The notes beneath the pieces are model-generated. The model was not told where the DNA came from. It saw only the letters and a program-made list of their open reading frames with translations, and ran no database searches. The translations under genes and the position numbers were made by a program. DNA of 64,000 nt from Phytohabitans houttuyneae (GTDB lineage: Bacteria; Actinomycetota; Actinomycetes; Mycobacteriales; Micromonosporaceae): the NCBI RefSeq assembly GCF_011764425.1, contig NZ_BLPF01000002.1, positions 930,997-994,996 of the forward strand, in the 5' to 3' direction. Shown piece after piece: positions 18,496-27,642 of the stretch (position 1 is its first letter; every line of letters starts with the position of its first letter).

Positions 18496-20478
18496 ATGAC
18501 CTCGTATGCACCGAGCTGGGTGCCGGACCCCGCGCGGGTCCAGCAGACCCGGATCGTGCGGTTTGCGCGGTGGCTCGTGGAGCACGGCCGCGCGCAGCTC
18601 GACGACGTGACCGACTACCGCGCACTGCACGCGTGGTCGGTCGCCTCGCCCGGGCCGTTCTGGGCCGCGGTCGCCGACTTCTTCGGCGTGGACTGGCAGA
18701 GCCGTCCGCACACCGCCCTCGCCGAACGCCGGATGCCCGGCGCCGTGTGGTTTCCCGGCGGCACCCTCAACTTCGGCCAGCACATGCTGCGCGCCGGCCA
18801 GGACGACCAGGACGCGGTGATCCTCGTCGCGGAGACCGGCGAACGATCGTCGATCACGTTTGCCGCGCTGCGCGAGCAGGCCGCCGCCGTCGCCGGACAC
18901 CTGCGCGCCCTCGGCGTCCGGCCCGGAGACCGGGTCGCCGCCTACCTACCGAACTGCGTCGAAGGCGTGGTCGCGTTCGTGGCCACCGCCATGGTCGGCG
19001 CGGTGTGGGCGCAGACCGGCCTGGACTACGCGGCACCCGCGGCGGCCGACCGGATGGGGCAGCTGTCGCCGCGCGTGCTGATCGCCGGCTCCGGCTACCG
19101 GTTCGGCGGGAAGGTGCACGACCGCCGCGGCGACGCGCAGCAGCTGCGCGAGCTGCTTCCCGGGCTGCGGCACACGATCACCGTCCCGACCGCGGGGCTG
19201 GCCCACCCCGCGGCCGGTGCCGACACCAGCACCTGGGCGCAGGCGCTCGCCGCCGAGCCCGATCCGCGTGGCGTCGCCGTCGACTTCGACCACCCGCTCT
19301 GGGTGCTGTTCACCTCCGGTACCACGGGCAAGCCCAAGGGCATCGTCCACGGGCACGGGGGAGTGCTGCTGGAGCAGCTCGTCTCACCCGGCCTGCACAT
19401 GGACCTGCACGCCGGTGACGTCTTCTTCTGGTACACCACGCCGAACTGGATGATGTGGAACGCCCAGATCTGCGGGCTGCTGCACGGCGCGACAACCGTC
19501 CTCTACGACGGCCGGCCGACCTACCCCGCCCCCGACGCGCTGTGGCGCCTCGTCGCCGACCTCGGCGTCACCGTGTTCGGCACCAGCCCCGGCTACCTCG
19601 AAGCCTCCCAGCGGGCCGGCCTCACGCCCGGCAAGGACCTTGACCTCGCGGCCCTGCGGCTGGTCGGCGTGACCGGTTCGGTGCTGCCCGCCACCGCCAA
19701 CGAGTGGTTCCGCGAACACGTCAGCGCGCGGGTCCAACTTGGGTCGATGAGCGGCGGGACGGACATCGTCGGCATCTTCGTCGCCAGCGCACCGACCACC
19801 CCCGTGTACGACGGCGAGATCAGCGCCCCCGCACTGGGCGCGGCGGTCCAGGTGTGGAACGGTGACGGTGCGCCCGCCCCGGCCGGCACGCCGGGGGAGA
19901 TGGTGATCACCGAACCGATGCCGTCGATGCCGCTGCGCTTCTGGGACGACCCGGACGGCCGCAAGCTACGAGACACCTATTTCGATATGTTTCCCGGCGT
20001 GTGGCGACACGGGGACCTGACCGCGATCACGGAACGTGGCACCGTCGTGATCCTCGGTCGCTCGGACGCGACCATCAACCGGCACGGGGTCCGGCTGGGC
20101 TCCGCGGAGATCTACGCGGCGATCAGCGACCTGCCGCAGGTGGCCGACGCCCTCCTGGTCGGCGTCGAGGAGGCGGACGGAGGGTATTGGATGCCGCTGT
20201 TCGTCGTCCCCGACGGCGACCACACCCCGGCCGATCTCGTCAGCCGCATCCGCCGCCGCATCGCCGAGCGGGCCTCGCCCCGACACGTGCCCGACGACGT
20301 GATCGTCGTGCCGGGACTGCCGCACACCAAGACCGGCAAGCGCCTGGAGGTCCCGGTCAAACGAATCCTTCAGGGTGCCGACCCGGAACGCGTCATCGAC
20401 CGCAGCGCGGTCGACGACCCGGCGGCCCTGGACACGCTCATCGCCTCGGTGCGCGCCGCGAAGCGGCGTGAGCCGTGA
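18496..20478 (+). CDS. acetoacetyl-CoA synthetase-like acyl-CoA ligase
   Basis: 660 residues from ATG 18496, two bases after the permease stop. It is an adenylate-forming enzyme: P-loop LFTSGTTGKPKG, the A5-like stretch GSMSGGTD, A7/A8 WRHGDLTAI then SDATINRHGVRLG, and a C-terminal catalytic Lys in HTKTGKRLEVPVK. The long N-terminal region with GAVWFPGGTLNF is characteristic of acetoacetate-CoA ligases. It would activate a keto acid to its CoA thioester. In this operon, activation of a 3- or 4-keto acid before reduction and dehydration is a reasonable inference. Confidence 0.88.
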   Translation: MTSYAPSWVPDPARVQQTRIVRFARWLVEHGRAQLDDVTDYRALHAWSVASPGPFWAAVADFFGVDWQSRPHTALAERRMPGAVWFPGGTLNFGQHMLRAGQDDQDAVILVAETGERSSITFAALREQAAAVAGHLRALGVRPGDRVAAYLPNCVEGVVAFVATAMVGAVWAQTGLDYAAPAAADRMGQLSPRVLIAGSGYRFGGKVHDRRGDAQQLRELLPGLRHTITVPTAGLAHPAAGADTSTWAQALAAEPDPRGVAVDFDHPLWVLFTSGTTGKPKGIVHGHGGVLLEQLVSPGLHMDLHAGDVFFWYTTPNWMMWNAQICGLLHGATTVLYDGRPTYPAPDALWRLVADLGVTVFGTSPGYLEASQRAGLTPGKDLDLAALRLVGVTGSVLPATANEWFREHVSARVQLGSMSGGTDIVGIFVASAPTTPVYDGEISAPALGAAVQVWNGDGAPAPAGTPGEMVITEPMPSMPLRFWDDPDGRKLRDTYFDMFPGVWRHGDLTAITERGTVVILGRSDATINRHGVRLGSAEIYAAISDLPQVADALLVGVEEADGGYWMPLFVVPDGDHTPADLVSRIRRRIAERASPRHVPDDVIVVPGLPHTKTGKRLEVPVKRILQGADPERVIDRSAVDDPAALDTLIASVRAAKRREP

Positions 20479-20510
20479 GGTCCACGACCAGAGAGGTGAC
20501 GACGGAGTCG

Positions 20511-21140
20511 ATGTCTGCCGAGTCTGACTGGCGGGAGTACGGACCGCTCGAGTTCTCCCGCATCCTCGAAGCCGCTCTGCAGGCCTTCTACGAACACGGC
20601 TACCACGGCACGACGACCCGCGACCTGGCGCGCCGGTCCGGCTTCTCGGTACCCGGCGTCTACCACTACTACCCCTCCAAGCAGGACATCCTCGTCGACC
20701 TCATGATGGTCATCATCGAGGAGCTGCTGGTCCGCAGCCGGCAGGCCCTGGCGACATCGGCCGCCGACCCGCGCTCACAGTTCGACGCGCTGGTCGAGTC
20801 GCTGCTGCGGTTCCACATGTACCGGCGCACCGGCGCCATGGTGTCGACGGCCGAGCTGCGCAGCCTCGAGCCGGGCAACCGGGAGCGCTACGTCGCCAAG
20901 CGCGACGAGCAGCAACGCATGCTCGACAAGGTGATCCTCGACGGCGTGCGGGACGGGATCTTCGCCACGCCGTTCCCCAAGGACGCGAGCCGGGCCATCG
21001 CCTCGCTCTGTGTGGGTGTCGCGTCCTGGTACCGGCCGGACGGAAGCCTCTCCGTCGACGCTCTTCTCGACCGCTACCTCACGATCGCGCGTTCGATCGT
21101 CGGCATCACCGAGGAGACAGAGCCGGGACAGCCGCGATGA
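20511..21140 (+). CDS. TetR-family transcriptional regulator
   Basis: An N-terminal helix-turn-helix (ILEAALQAFYEHGYHGTTTRDLARRSGFSV with YHYYPSKQD) is followed by a ligand-binding helical domain with RTGAMVSTAELRSLEPGNR. The start is uncertain: ATG 20511 has GGAG just upstream, while in-frame GTG codons at 20475 and 20496 would extend it. Embedded in the operon, it is the natural candidate for binding the palindrome at 13481-13496. The ligand is likely an acyl-CoA or pathway intermediate (inference). Confidence 0.82.
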   Translation: MSAESDWREYGPLEFSRILEAALQAFYEHGYHGTTTRDLARRSGFSVPGVYHYYPSKQDILVDLMMVIIEELLVRSRQALATSAADPRSQFDALVESLLRFHMYRRTGAMVSTAELRSLEPGNRERYVAKRDEQQRMLDKVILDGVRDGIFATPFPKDASRAIASLCVGVASWYRPDGSLSVDALLDRYLTIARSIVGITEETEPGQPR

Positions 21141-21892
21141 CCCCGACGCCTGAGCCGGCCCGGTCCGCGCTGGTCACCGGCGCCTCCCGGGGAATCGGGC
21201 GCGGCATCGCGCTCGGGCTCGCGAAGCGGGGCTGGCACCTGACCCTGGTGGCTCGCGACCCGGCACGGCTGGCCGCCGCGGCGGCCGAGGTGAGGGCGGC
21301 CGGAGCGTCGCATGTGGACTGTGTCGAGGCCGACCTCGCCGCACCCGACGCGCCGGCCGCGGCCGTCGCCGCGCACGCCGCCCGGTACGACAGCATGGAC
21401 GCTCTCGTCCTCGCGGCCGGCGTCGGCTCGGCCGGGCCGCTGGACAGCTTTTCGGCCGCGCGGTACGACAAGCAGTTCGCGCTGAACACCCGCGCGCCGT
21501 TCGTTCTGGTCAGCCAGGCGCTGCCGCTGCTGCGGGCCGCGGCGCGGCAGCGCCCGTCCCGGGGCGCGCGGGTCATCGCCTTGGCATCGATCGCCGGGGT
21601 CTACGCCGAACCGTCCCTGACCGTCTACGGGGCCACCAAGGCCGCGCTGCTGGCGCTGTGCCGCGGCCTGAACGCGGAGGAGTCCGCCGCCGGCGTGACC
21701 GCGACGGCGATCGCTCCCGGCTACGTCGACACCGACATGAGCGCCTGGGTCCACGACACGGTGCCGCCCGAGACGATGATCCCGGTCGACGACCTCGTCA
21801 CGGCGGTGACCGCACTGCTGGACATGTCACCGCGCACCGTGATCAACGAGATCGTGATCGGCCGCGCCGGCACCCGGGGACAGCAGGCATGA
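21137..21892 (+). CDS. short-chain dehydrogenase/reductase
   Basis: 251 residues, ATG overlapping the TetR stop (ATGA). It has the classical SDR set: TGASRGIG nucleotide loop, an LAAGVGSAG strand standing where NNAG is usual, catalytic Ser in ALASIAGVY and YGATK as YxxxK. The C-terminus ends near EIVIGRAG. In the proposed keto-acid route it would take the place of the reductase that turns a 4-ketoacyl-CoA into a 4-hydroxyacyl-CoA; this is inferred from context. Confidence 0.85.
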   Translation: MTPTPEPARSALVTGASRGIGRGIALGLAKRGWHLTLVARDPARLAAAAAEVRAAGASHVDCVEADLAAPDAPAAAVAAHAARYDSMDALVLAAGVGSAGPLDSFSAARYDKQFALNTRAPFVLVSQALPLLRAAARQRPSRGARVIALASIAGVYAEPSLTVYGATKAALLALCRGLNAEESAAGVTATAIAPGYVDTDMSAWVHDTVPPETMIPVDDLVTAVTALLDMSPRTVINEIVIGRAGTRGQQA

Positions 21893-22914
21893 ACGGCGAC
21901 CCACCGCCCCTCGACGTGCGGGGCGTGCGCACCTTTCTCGAACGGCAGCACGTCCCCGTGGCCGGGCCGCTGACCAGTGAGCTGGTCAGCGGCGGCAAGT
22001 CGAACCTCACCTACGTCGTCACCGACGGCACCCACCGCTGGGTCGTGCGGCGGCCGCCACACTCCGGCCTCACCCCGTCGGCCCACGACGTGGCGCGCGA
22101 ATGGCGGGTCGCGCAGGCCCTGCAGTTCAGCGCCGTACCCGTACCTCCGGCGGTGGCCCTCTGCGAGGACACGGACGTGATCGGCGCGCCGTTCGCGGTG
22201 ACCGCGTTCATCCCCGGCGAGGTGGTGCGCACCCGCGCGCAGCTGCACGTCTACACCTCGGCCGAGCTCGAGTCATGCGTCACGGAGCTGGTCCGGGTCC
22301 TGGCCGACCTGCACTCCGTCGACGTCCACGAGGTCGGCCTGCAGGGCCTCGGCCGCCCGGACGGCTTCCTGCAGCGCCAGGTCCGCCTGTGGTGGCGGCA
22401 GTGGACCGAGGTGAAGAACCAGGACCACGCCGACGCGACGCGGCTGCACTCGCGCCTGGTCACCGCCCTGCCACCCAGCTCGACCCAGATCGGCGTGGTG
22501 CACGGCGACTACCGGATCGACAACACGCTGCTGGACAGCGCCGACATCAGCAAGGTGCTCGCCGTGGTCGACTGGGAGCTGGCCACCGTCGGCGACGTAC
22601 TCACCGACATCGCGCTCATGTGCGTCTACCGCCAGCCGCAGCTCGACCCCATCCTCGGCCTCGACGCGGCCTGGGCGAGCGACCGGCTGCCGGACGGCGA
22701 CGCGATCGCCGAGGCGTACGCCCGCCGGCGCGGCGTCGACCTCGACCACTGGCCCTTCTACCTCGCGCTGGCCAACTTCAAGCTCGCCGTCATCGCGCAG
22801 GGCATCAGCTACCGCGCCCGGCAGGGCGCCGCGGCCGACCCGAGCTCGGCGCGCGCCGAGCAGGCCGTACCAGCGTTGCTCGCCGCCGGCCTGCGCGCCC
22901 TGGGCCCGGTGTAG
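21889..22914 (+). CDS. APH-type phosphotransferase, ACAD10/11-kinase-like
   Basis: 341 residues, ATG overlapping the SDR stop. The kinase-like fold has a nucleotide loop at SGGKSNLTYVV, VVRRPP, the catalytic HGDYRIDN and the metal-binding Asp in VVDWELATVGD. These match the N-terminal kinase of animal ACAD10/ACAD11 and bacterial LvaA, which phosphorylate the hydroxyl of 4-hydroxyacyl-CoAs so that an ACAD partner can eliminate phosphate. The matching dehydrogenase is at 12170-13369. It is the last gene of the operon. Confidence 0.85.
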   Translation: MNGDPPPLDVRGVRTFLERQHVPVAGPLTSELVSGGKSNLTYVVTDGTHRWVVRRPPHSGLTPSAHDVAREWRVAQALQFSAVPVPPAVALCEDTDVIGAPFAVTAFIPGEVVRTRAQLHVYTSAELESCVTELVRVLADLHSVDVHEVGLQGLGRPDGFLQRQVRLWWRQWTEVKNQDHADATRLHSRLVTALPPSSTQIGVVHGDYRIDNTLLDSADISKVLAVVDWELATVGDVLTDIALMCVYRQPQLDPILGLDAAWASDRLPDGDAIAEAYARRRGVDLDHWPFYLALANFKLAVIAQGISYRARQGAAADPSSARAEQAVPALLAAGLRALGPV

Positions 22915-23026
22915 CGCAAGGCTTTTTCGGTATTTCGCTCCTTCTGCCGGACTTATTCCGGTTGCAGCGCCGCGAGGTCGCCGCGCCGTCACCATGATGA
23001 GGGTCCTGTCCGGGTGGAGGCGGCTG

Positions 23027-23533
23027 ATGCGCGGTGACGACGAACGTCAGTACGTCGAGTACGTCACGGCGCGCCAGGAGGTCTTACGCCGGGCCGCCTA
23101 CCTGATGTGCGGCGACGGCCACCGCGCGGACGACCTGGTGCAGAACACCATCACGGCCTTGTACCGCCACTGGCACAGGGCGCGGGCCGCGGACAACATC
23201 GACGCCTACGTGCATCGCATCCTGGTCCGCAAGTACCTGGACGATCAGCGGCTCGCCTGGTCCAGGGTCCGGCTGGTCGCGGAAACGCCCGAGGCGCCCG
23301 CGTCGCCGGCGGCCAGCGTCGAGGAGCGGGAGGTGCTCCGAGCGGCCCTGGCCCGGCTTCCCCGGACCCAGCGGACCGTGCTGGTGCTCCGCTTCGCCTG
23401 CGACATGTCCGTCGACGAGGTGGCCACCGTGCTGCGCTGTTCGCCGGGCAACGTGCGGAGCCACACGACCCGGGGCCTGGCGGCGCTGCGGCACGTGTAC
23501 GAAATCGACGAGTTGTCCACCCCGGACAGCTGA
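23027..23533 (+). CDS. SigE-family ECF sigma factor
   Basis: 168 residues. I choose ATG 23027 because GGAGG lies six bases upstream; ATG codons at 22994 and 22997 are in frame but lack such a site. Region 2 has RRAAYLMCGDGHRADDLVQNT and DAYVHRILVRKYLDDQR; region 4 has LPRTQRTVLVLRFACDMSVDEVATVL and CSPGNVRSHTTRG. It is followed 16 bp later by a membrane-anchored protein, the usual layout for a SigE-type sigma factor and its partner. Confidence 0.87.
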   Translation: MRGDDERQYVEYVTARQEVLRRAAYLMCGDGHRADDLVQNTITALYRHWHRARAADNIDAYVHRILVRKYLDDQRLAWSRVRLVAETPEAPASPAASVEEREVLRAALARLPRTQRTVLVLRFACDMSVDEVATVLRCSPGNVRSHTTRGLAALRHVYEIDELSTPDS

Positions 23534-23549
23534 GCGGCGGGAGACAGTG

Positions 23550-24809
23550 ATGACCTCCGACGACGACCGCGGCGCGAAAGCGGTACGCGCTCTGATGGCG
23601 CGCGTCGAACTGCCACCGTCCCGACTGGACATCGACCGTGCCGTGCGGACCGGACGGCGGGGCAGGCGATGGCGGCAGATCCTGACGGCGGCGGGTGCGG
23701 CGGCGACCGTGGCCGTCGGATCAGGGGCGGTCGTCGCCGGCGTCGGCGCTCCCCAGGGCCCGGACCGCCCGGTGGTCACGCCATCGCCGACGGCCACCCC
23801 CGTGGCCTGCACGGTCACCGTGCTGCCCGCCCCGGAGGGCTACCGCCCGGTGAGCCTGGTCGCCGCGGACGCGACCGGCCGCCATCTGGTCGGAAACGCG
23901 CTGCAGGACGGGACGGAGAAGGTCCGCGTTGTCGTGTGGGTCGACGAGTCCCCGACTACCTTCGAGGTGCCCGGCGCGGGTCCGTTCACGGATCCGACCG
24001 ACGTCAACTCGGCGGGCACGGTGGTGGGCGGCGCCTCCGGCACCGCAAGCGGCAGGACGTTCGCCTGGAGCTACCGGAACGGGACTGTCACGAAGCTGCC
24101 GAACCCATCGGGGTATCGGGCCGGAGGCCCGGCGTTCATCAACGAGCGGGGCGACATCGCCGCCCCCGCGAGCGGCGCGACGGGGCTCGCGGTGGTGGTG
24201 TGGCCGGCGAGCGCACCGGACCGGCCCCGCGTGTTTCCTACCTCCTTCGCCGACCTGGACCTGGCCGACATCGCCGAGGACGGGACCGTCGTCGGGTCCG
24301 TCGGCGCCGACGACCCGCGTGGGTTCGCGGTCACGGGCAATGGGGGCACGCCCTACGCCTGGCCGCCGGACGGAGTGGGTCGGGAGCTGGCGGTGCCGGC
24401 GGGCTGGGACGGCGGCCTCCCCAGAGGCGTACACGGCGACTGGGTGCTGGGCTCGGTCTACGCCAGCGCGACGACCCGCGACAGGCCCTTCGGCGCCACC
24501 TTCGCGCCGGCGCGCTGGCGCCTCAGCACCGGTGAGGTCGAGCTGCGATCCGCGATCACCGCCGACAGCATGATGCCGATCGTCGACGCCGTGACCGAGA
24601 CCGGCTGGATGTCCGTTCAGCTCTCCGAACAGAAGACGGCGCTGCTCGGGCCGGATGGCCAGGTGCTCTTTCCACGAAACCGGGACGGCGTCGAGGCCGC
24701 ACGCGCGCAGGCCGCCTGGGTCGGCGACGGCGGCCGCACGATCGTGGCCAACAGCGACTTTGCGCCAGACTTCCGCCGGCCGGCGAAGTGGCGGTGCGAA
24801 GCCGGATGA
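23550..24809 (+). CDS. membrane-anchored beta-propeller-like protein, probable sigma-factor partner
   Basis: 419 residues from ATG 23550 behind GGGAGA. A cytoplasmic N-terminus (~1-40) begins like many actinobacterial SigE partners (AVRALMARVELPPSRLDIDRAV), then comes one membrane helix (~45-70). The outer part has repeated units such as GPFTDPTDVNSAGTVVGG, PAFINERGDIAAP and LADIAEDGTVVGSVG, as in extracellular propeller repeats. It may be an anti-sigma-like sensor tethering the sigma factor encoded just upstream. No zinc-binding anti-sigma motif is seen. Confidence 0.75.
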   Translation: MTSDDDRGAKAVRALMARVELPPSRLDIDRAVRTGRRGRRWRQILTAAGAAATVAVGSGAVVAGVGAPQGPDRPVVTPSPTATPVACTVTVLPAPEGYRPVSLVAADATGRHLVGNALQDGTEKVRVVVWVDESPTTFEVPGAGPFTDPTDVNSAGTVVGGASGTASGRTFAWSYRNGTVTKLPNPSGYRAGGPAFINERGDIAAPASGATGLAVVVWPASAPDRPRVFPTSFADLDLADIAEDGTVVGSVGADDPRGFAVTGNGGTPYAWPPDGVGRELAVPAGWDGGLPRGVHGDWVLGSVYASATTRDRPFGATFAPARWRLSTGEVELRSAITADSMMPIVDAVTETGWMSVQLSEQKTALLGPDGQVLFPRNRDGVEAARAQAAWVGDGGRTIVANSDFAPDFRRPAKWRCEAG

Positions 24810-24836
24810 CCGCCTGCGTGCCTGGGCGTGAAGGTG

Positions 24837-26075
24837 TCAGCCCAGCCGCCACATGGTCAGCGTTCCGGGGCCGCGGCAGGCCAGCAGCAATCCGGACGAG
24901 GCGCAGGAGTCGGTGGCGACCACCACGGTGGTCACCGGCTGGACCCGCCGTGACGCCAACTCGACCGCCACGATGTGGTTGCGGCCGTCGTCGCTCCAGC
25001 GGCTGGCGACCTGCCGGCCCGCCGCGGGCGCGCCGATCCCGGTCCAGCCGGGCAGCTCCAGCAAGGGCCGCCCGCTGGTCGGGTCGGCAAGCGTCAGGCG
25101 GGCGGCGGTACCGCCGAACTCGTGCAGCACCAGCGGCTGCCCGACGACGGCGGGCACGCCCGAGTGCCGCCAGCGGACCTGCCCGGTGGCCGGATCCACG
25201 GCGGCCGTACCGTCCTCGTCGACCACGCACAGCCAGGGCCCGCACCGGCCCGACAGCGGACCCACCGGCGCGGCGACCCGCCAGCGCGGCCGCAGCGTTT
25301 CCCAGTCGTACATGACCAGCTGCGCGCCGGTCCCGTCGGTGAGCAGCAGCAGGTCGTCGCCGGAGCGGTAGGCGTCCGCCACCCGCGGCGCGTCGGCCAG
25401 TAGCCGGTCCTGCCGGGTGCCGGCGTCGAGCAGCAGCGTGCGGCCGGACGCGTCGCGCTGCAGCAGCCCTGCCAGGCGGCCGCCGTCATCGGCGACCGGG
25501 GTCAGCGTCTCGTCGACCGGGCGGGTCGCCCAGGGCCACACGTCCCGCCCGGTTGCCAGCTCCAGCAGCCGGTACGACGCCCGCGGCCGGGCGACCTGCC
25601 GGCTCGGCTCGTCGATCACGACAAGCCCCGCCGCGCGGTCGATCAGACGGACAGCACCACTGCGGCGCCATCGCGGCACGCCGGTGGCGGCCTCGACCGC
25701 CACGGTGAACCCGCTGCCGGGATCGGCGCCCCCGGTTATCCCGCCCAGCACGACGAGATCTGCGACGGCTTCGGCGTGGTACAGGTTGGCCGCGCCGAGG
25801 GGCACGCTCCAGCGCTTCTCCCCGCTGGCGGCGTAAGCCGTCACGACACCGTCCGGCCGGACCAGGTAGAGGCTGTCGTCAACCACGACCATCCCGCCGG
25901 GCGGCACCGCGTCGAGCGTGACCGGCCGGTCCCAGGGCCGCCGCACCGGTGCGGCGCCGCCACCGAGCAGCAGAGCCGCCACGGATATCGCGGTCACCGC
26001 GGGCCAGCGGCGCCACCGCGGCGGACGCCGCCCGGTGGCGGTCACGGGTACGACATCCAGGTCGATCCCGGTCAT
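24837..26075 (-). CDS. membrane-anchored PQQ-like beta-propeller protein
   Basis: 412 residues from ATG 26075. One N-terminal helix (AVTAISVAALLLGGGAAP) is followed by PQQ-like propeller blades, seen as repeated strands ending TAYAASGEKRWSVPLG, VAVEAATGVPRWRRSG and AAVDPATGQVRWRHSG. Several Cys (RCGPWLCVV, SCASSGLLLACRG) may pair outside the cell. The protein is convergent with the sigma-partner gene. Catalysis is not indicated; a scaffold or sensor role is likely. Confidence 0.75.
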   Translation of the reverse strand: MTGIDLDVVPVTATGRRPPRWRRWPAVTAISVAALLLGGGAAPVRRPWDRPVTLDAVPPGGMVVVDDSLYLVRPDGVVTAYAASGEKRWSVPLGAANLYHAEAVADLVVLGGITGGADPGSGFTVAVEAATGVPRWRRSGAVRLIDRAAGLVVIDEPSRQVARPRASYRLLELATGRDVWPWATRPVDETLTPVADDGGRLAGLLQRDASGRTLLLDAGTRQDRLLADAPRVADAYRSGDDLLLLTDGTGAQLVMYDWETLRPRWRVAAPVGPLSGRCGPWLCVVDEDGTAAVDPATGQVRWRHSGVPAVVGQPLVLHEFGGTAARLTLADPTSGRPLLELPGWTGIGAPAAGRQVASRWSDDGRNHIVAVELASRRVQPVTTVVVATDSCASSGLLLACRGPGTLTMWRLG

Positions 26076-26107
26076 CGGTCCACCCTAGGCGGCGTGCGCC
26101 ACCCCAG

Positions 26108-26136
26108 GGCGGGCCCGGTTTTGTGCCGGGCCCGCC
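26108..26136 (-). terminator. hairpin after the GH62 gene
   Basis: Perfect 11-base arms GGCGGGCCCGG / CCGGGCCCGCC enclose a seven-base loop. It lies between the GH62 stop at 26151 and the start of the downstream propeller gene at 26075 on the same strand. Confidence 0.65.
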
Positions 26137-26150
26137 TGTGTGGGTGGTGT

Positions 26151-27589
26151 TTAGCGTTGGAGGGTGAGTAGGCCGGGGCGGTAGGGGAGGAGGCCGTAGT
26201 CGCCGCCGGAGTTGGGTGAGCGTCCTTGGTAGAGCAGTCGGAGGTTGCAGGGGTCGATGGTCATGGTTTGGTCGGCGTTGGTGCGGATGAGTTCGCCGTG
26301 GCTGATGTCGTTGGTCCAGGTGGCGCCGCTGTTGGCTTTGCCGGCGAAGGGGTTGTTTTCGGTGGTGGCTTGGGGGTCCAGGTGCCGCCGAGGTTGGTGG
26401 CGGTGAAGGAGCGGAAGTAGCGGCCTTGGGAGCCGATGGCTTCGACGATCATGAGGTAGAGGTTTTGGTTTTGGATTTTGTAGACCTGGACGGCTTCGAA
26501 GAGGTTGTTGGTGCTGTCGGTCATGATCGTGGTGTAGTTGCTGCCGAAGCTGCCGGGGAAGTTGCCGATGGGCATGCTGGCGCGGTAGATGCGGCCGTTG
26601 TCGCCGGCGAAGAACAGGTACATGTTTTGGCTGTCGCCGATGAGTGCTTGGTCGATGGGTCCGGTGCTGGAGTTGGAGATGCTGCCGGAGAAGAGGGTTT
26701 GGTGTGCTGACCAGGAGTTGACGTTGGTGGGGTCGGTGGAGGTGCGGTAGGAGAAGGCGGGGCCGCCCCATTGGTAGGCCAGGACCCACAGGTTGCGGGG
26801 GGCGAAGTAGAACAGTGAGGGTGCGACCGCGGAGAACGGCATCTGGTTTTGGCTGGCCGAGCCCATCTCGGAGAAGTTGGTGAACAGGCCGAAGTTCATC
26901 GACCCCCACGAGGTGCCGGTGTCATGGGTGGTGGCGTAGACCAGCTGCCGACCGTTGTACGGCGCGTGCGTGAAGTCCTTCAACGACACCCACCCCGACC
27001 GCGGGTTCGCCAACACACCCGACGACGACCACCGGTAACTCGACGGCAGCGAACAGTTGTTCGGCGGCGGGGTCGTCGGTGGGGCGGTGGTCGGTGGGGC
27101 GGTGGTCGGCGGTGCCGTGGTCGGTACCGTCGTGGTGGGCGGGGCTCCGGTGGTCGGCGCCGTACTGCCGGTACACGTCGTGCCGTTCAGCGCGAACGTC
27201 GTGGGTGCCGGGTTGGAGCCGTTCCAGGAGCCGTTGAACCCGAATGCGGCGGTGCCGTTGGTGGGGATGCTGCCGTTGTAGCCGGCGTTGGTGACCGTGA
27301 CCTGTGCGCCGGACTGGGTGACCGACCCGTTCCAGAGCTGGGTGATGGTCTGCCCGGCACCGAACGACCAGGTGAGCCGCCAGCCGTTGACCGCGTCGCC
27401 GAGGTTCGTGATGGTGACGTTCGCGCCGAAGCCGCCCGGCCACGAGCTGGAGATCGCGTAGTCGACGCGGCAGCCGGCGGCCGCCTGGGCCGTGTTCGCG
27501 GTCAGCACCGCGGTGGCTCCGGCCAGGGTGAGGCCAGCGGCACAGGCGGCCGCAATCCGGGATCGGGTGCGTGGGGGTGGGGATTTCAT
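26151..27589 (-). pseudogene. secreted GH62 alpha-L-arabinofuranosidase with N-terminal CBM2, frameshifted
   Basis: ATG 27589 follows GGAGGA. A signal peptide (~1-36, ending NTAQAAA) leads to a CBM2 module (~37-135, [19 protein letters not shown]), a [10 protein letters not shown] linker and the GH62 catalytic domain (~180-479). Recognisable catalytic elements are [19 protein letters not shown] (base Asp), [10 protein letters not shown], and [11 protein letters not shown] (acid Glu). The conserved tail [20 protein letters not shown] lies in another frame; one extra C in the run at about 26372-26376 joins the two into about 479 residues. GH62 enzymes remove arabinose from arabinoxylan. The catalytic half differs in codon use from the CBM half. 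A LacI-type operator lies 28 bp upstream. Confidence 0.85.
27060..27160 (-). repeat. Pro-Thr linker repeat in the GH62 gene
   Basis: A near-identical 15-base unit encoding PPTTA is repeated in tandem between the CBM2 and catalytic modules. It gives a flexible, probably glycosylated linker. Boundaries are approximate. Confidence 0.7.
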
Positions 27590-27616
27590 CAGATCCTCCA
27601 TCGGGATGGTTGGCAA

Positions 27617-27630
27617 TGTTCACGTTCACA
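27617..27630. promoter_or_regulatory. LacI-type operator, copy 1 (GH62 promoter)
   Basis: TGTTCACGTTCACA fits TGTTNNCGNTNACA shared with three other sites in this cluster. It lies in the 53-bp gap between the GH30 stop and GH62 start, 28 bp upstream of the GH62 ATG. Confidence 0.6.
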
Positions 27631-27642
27631 CGCAGGGAAACC

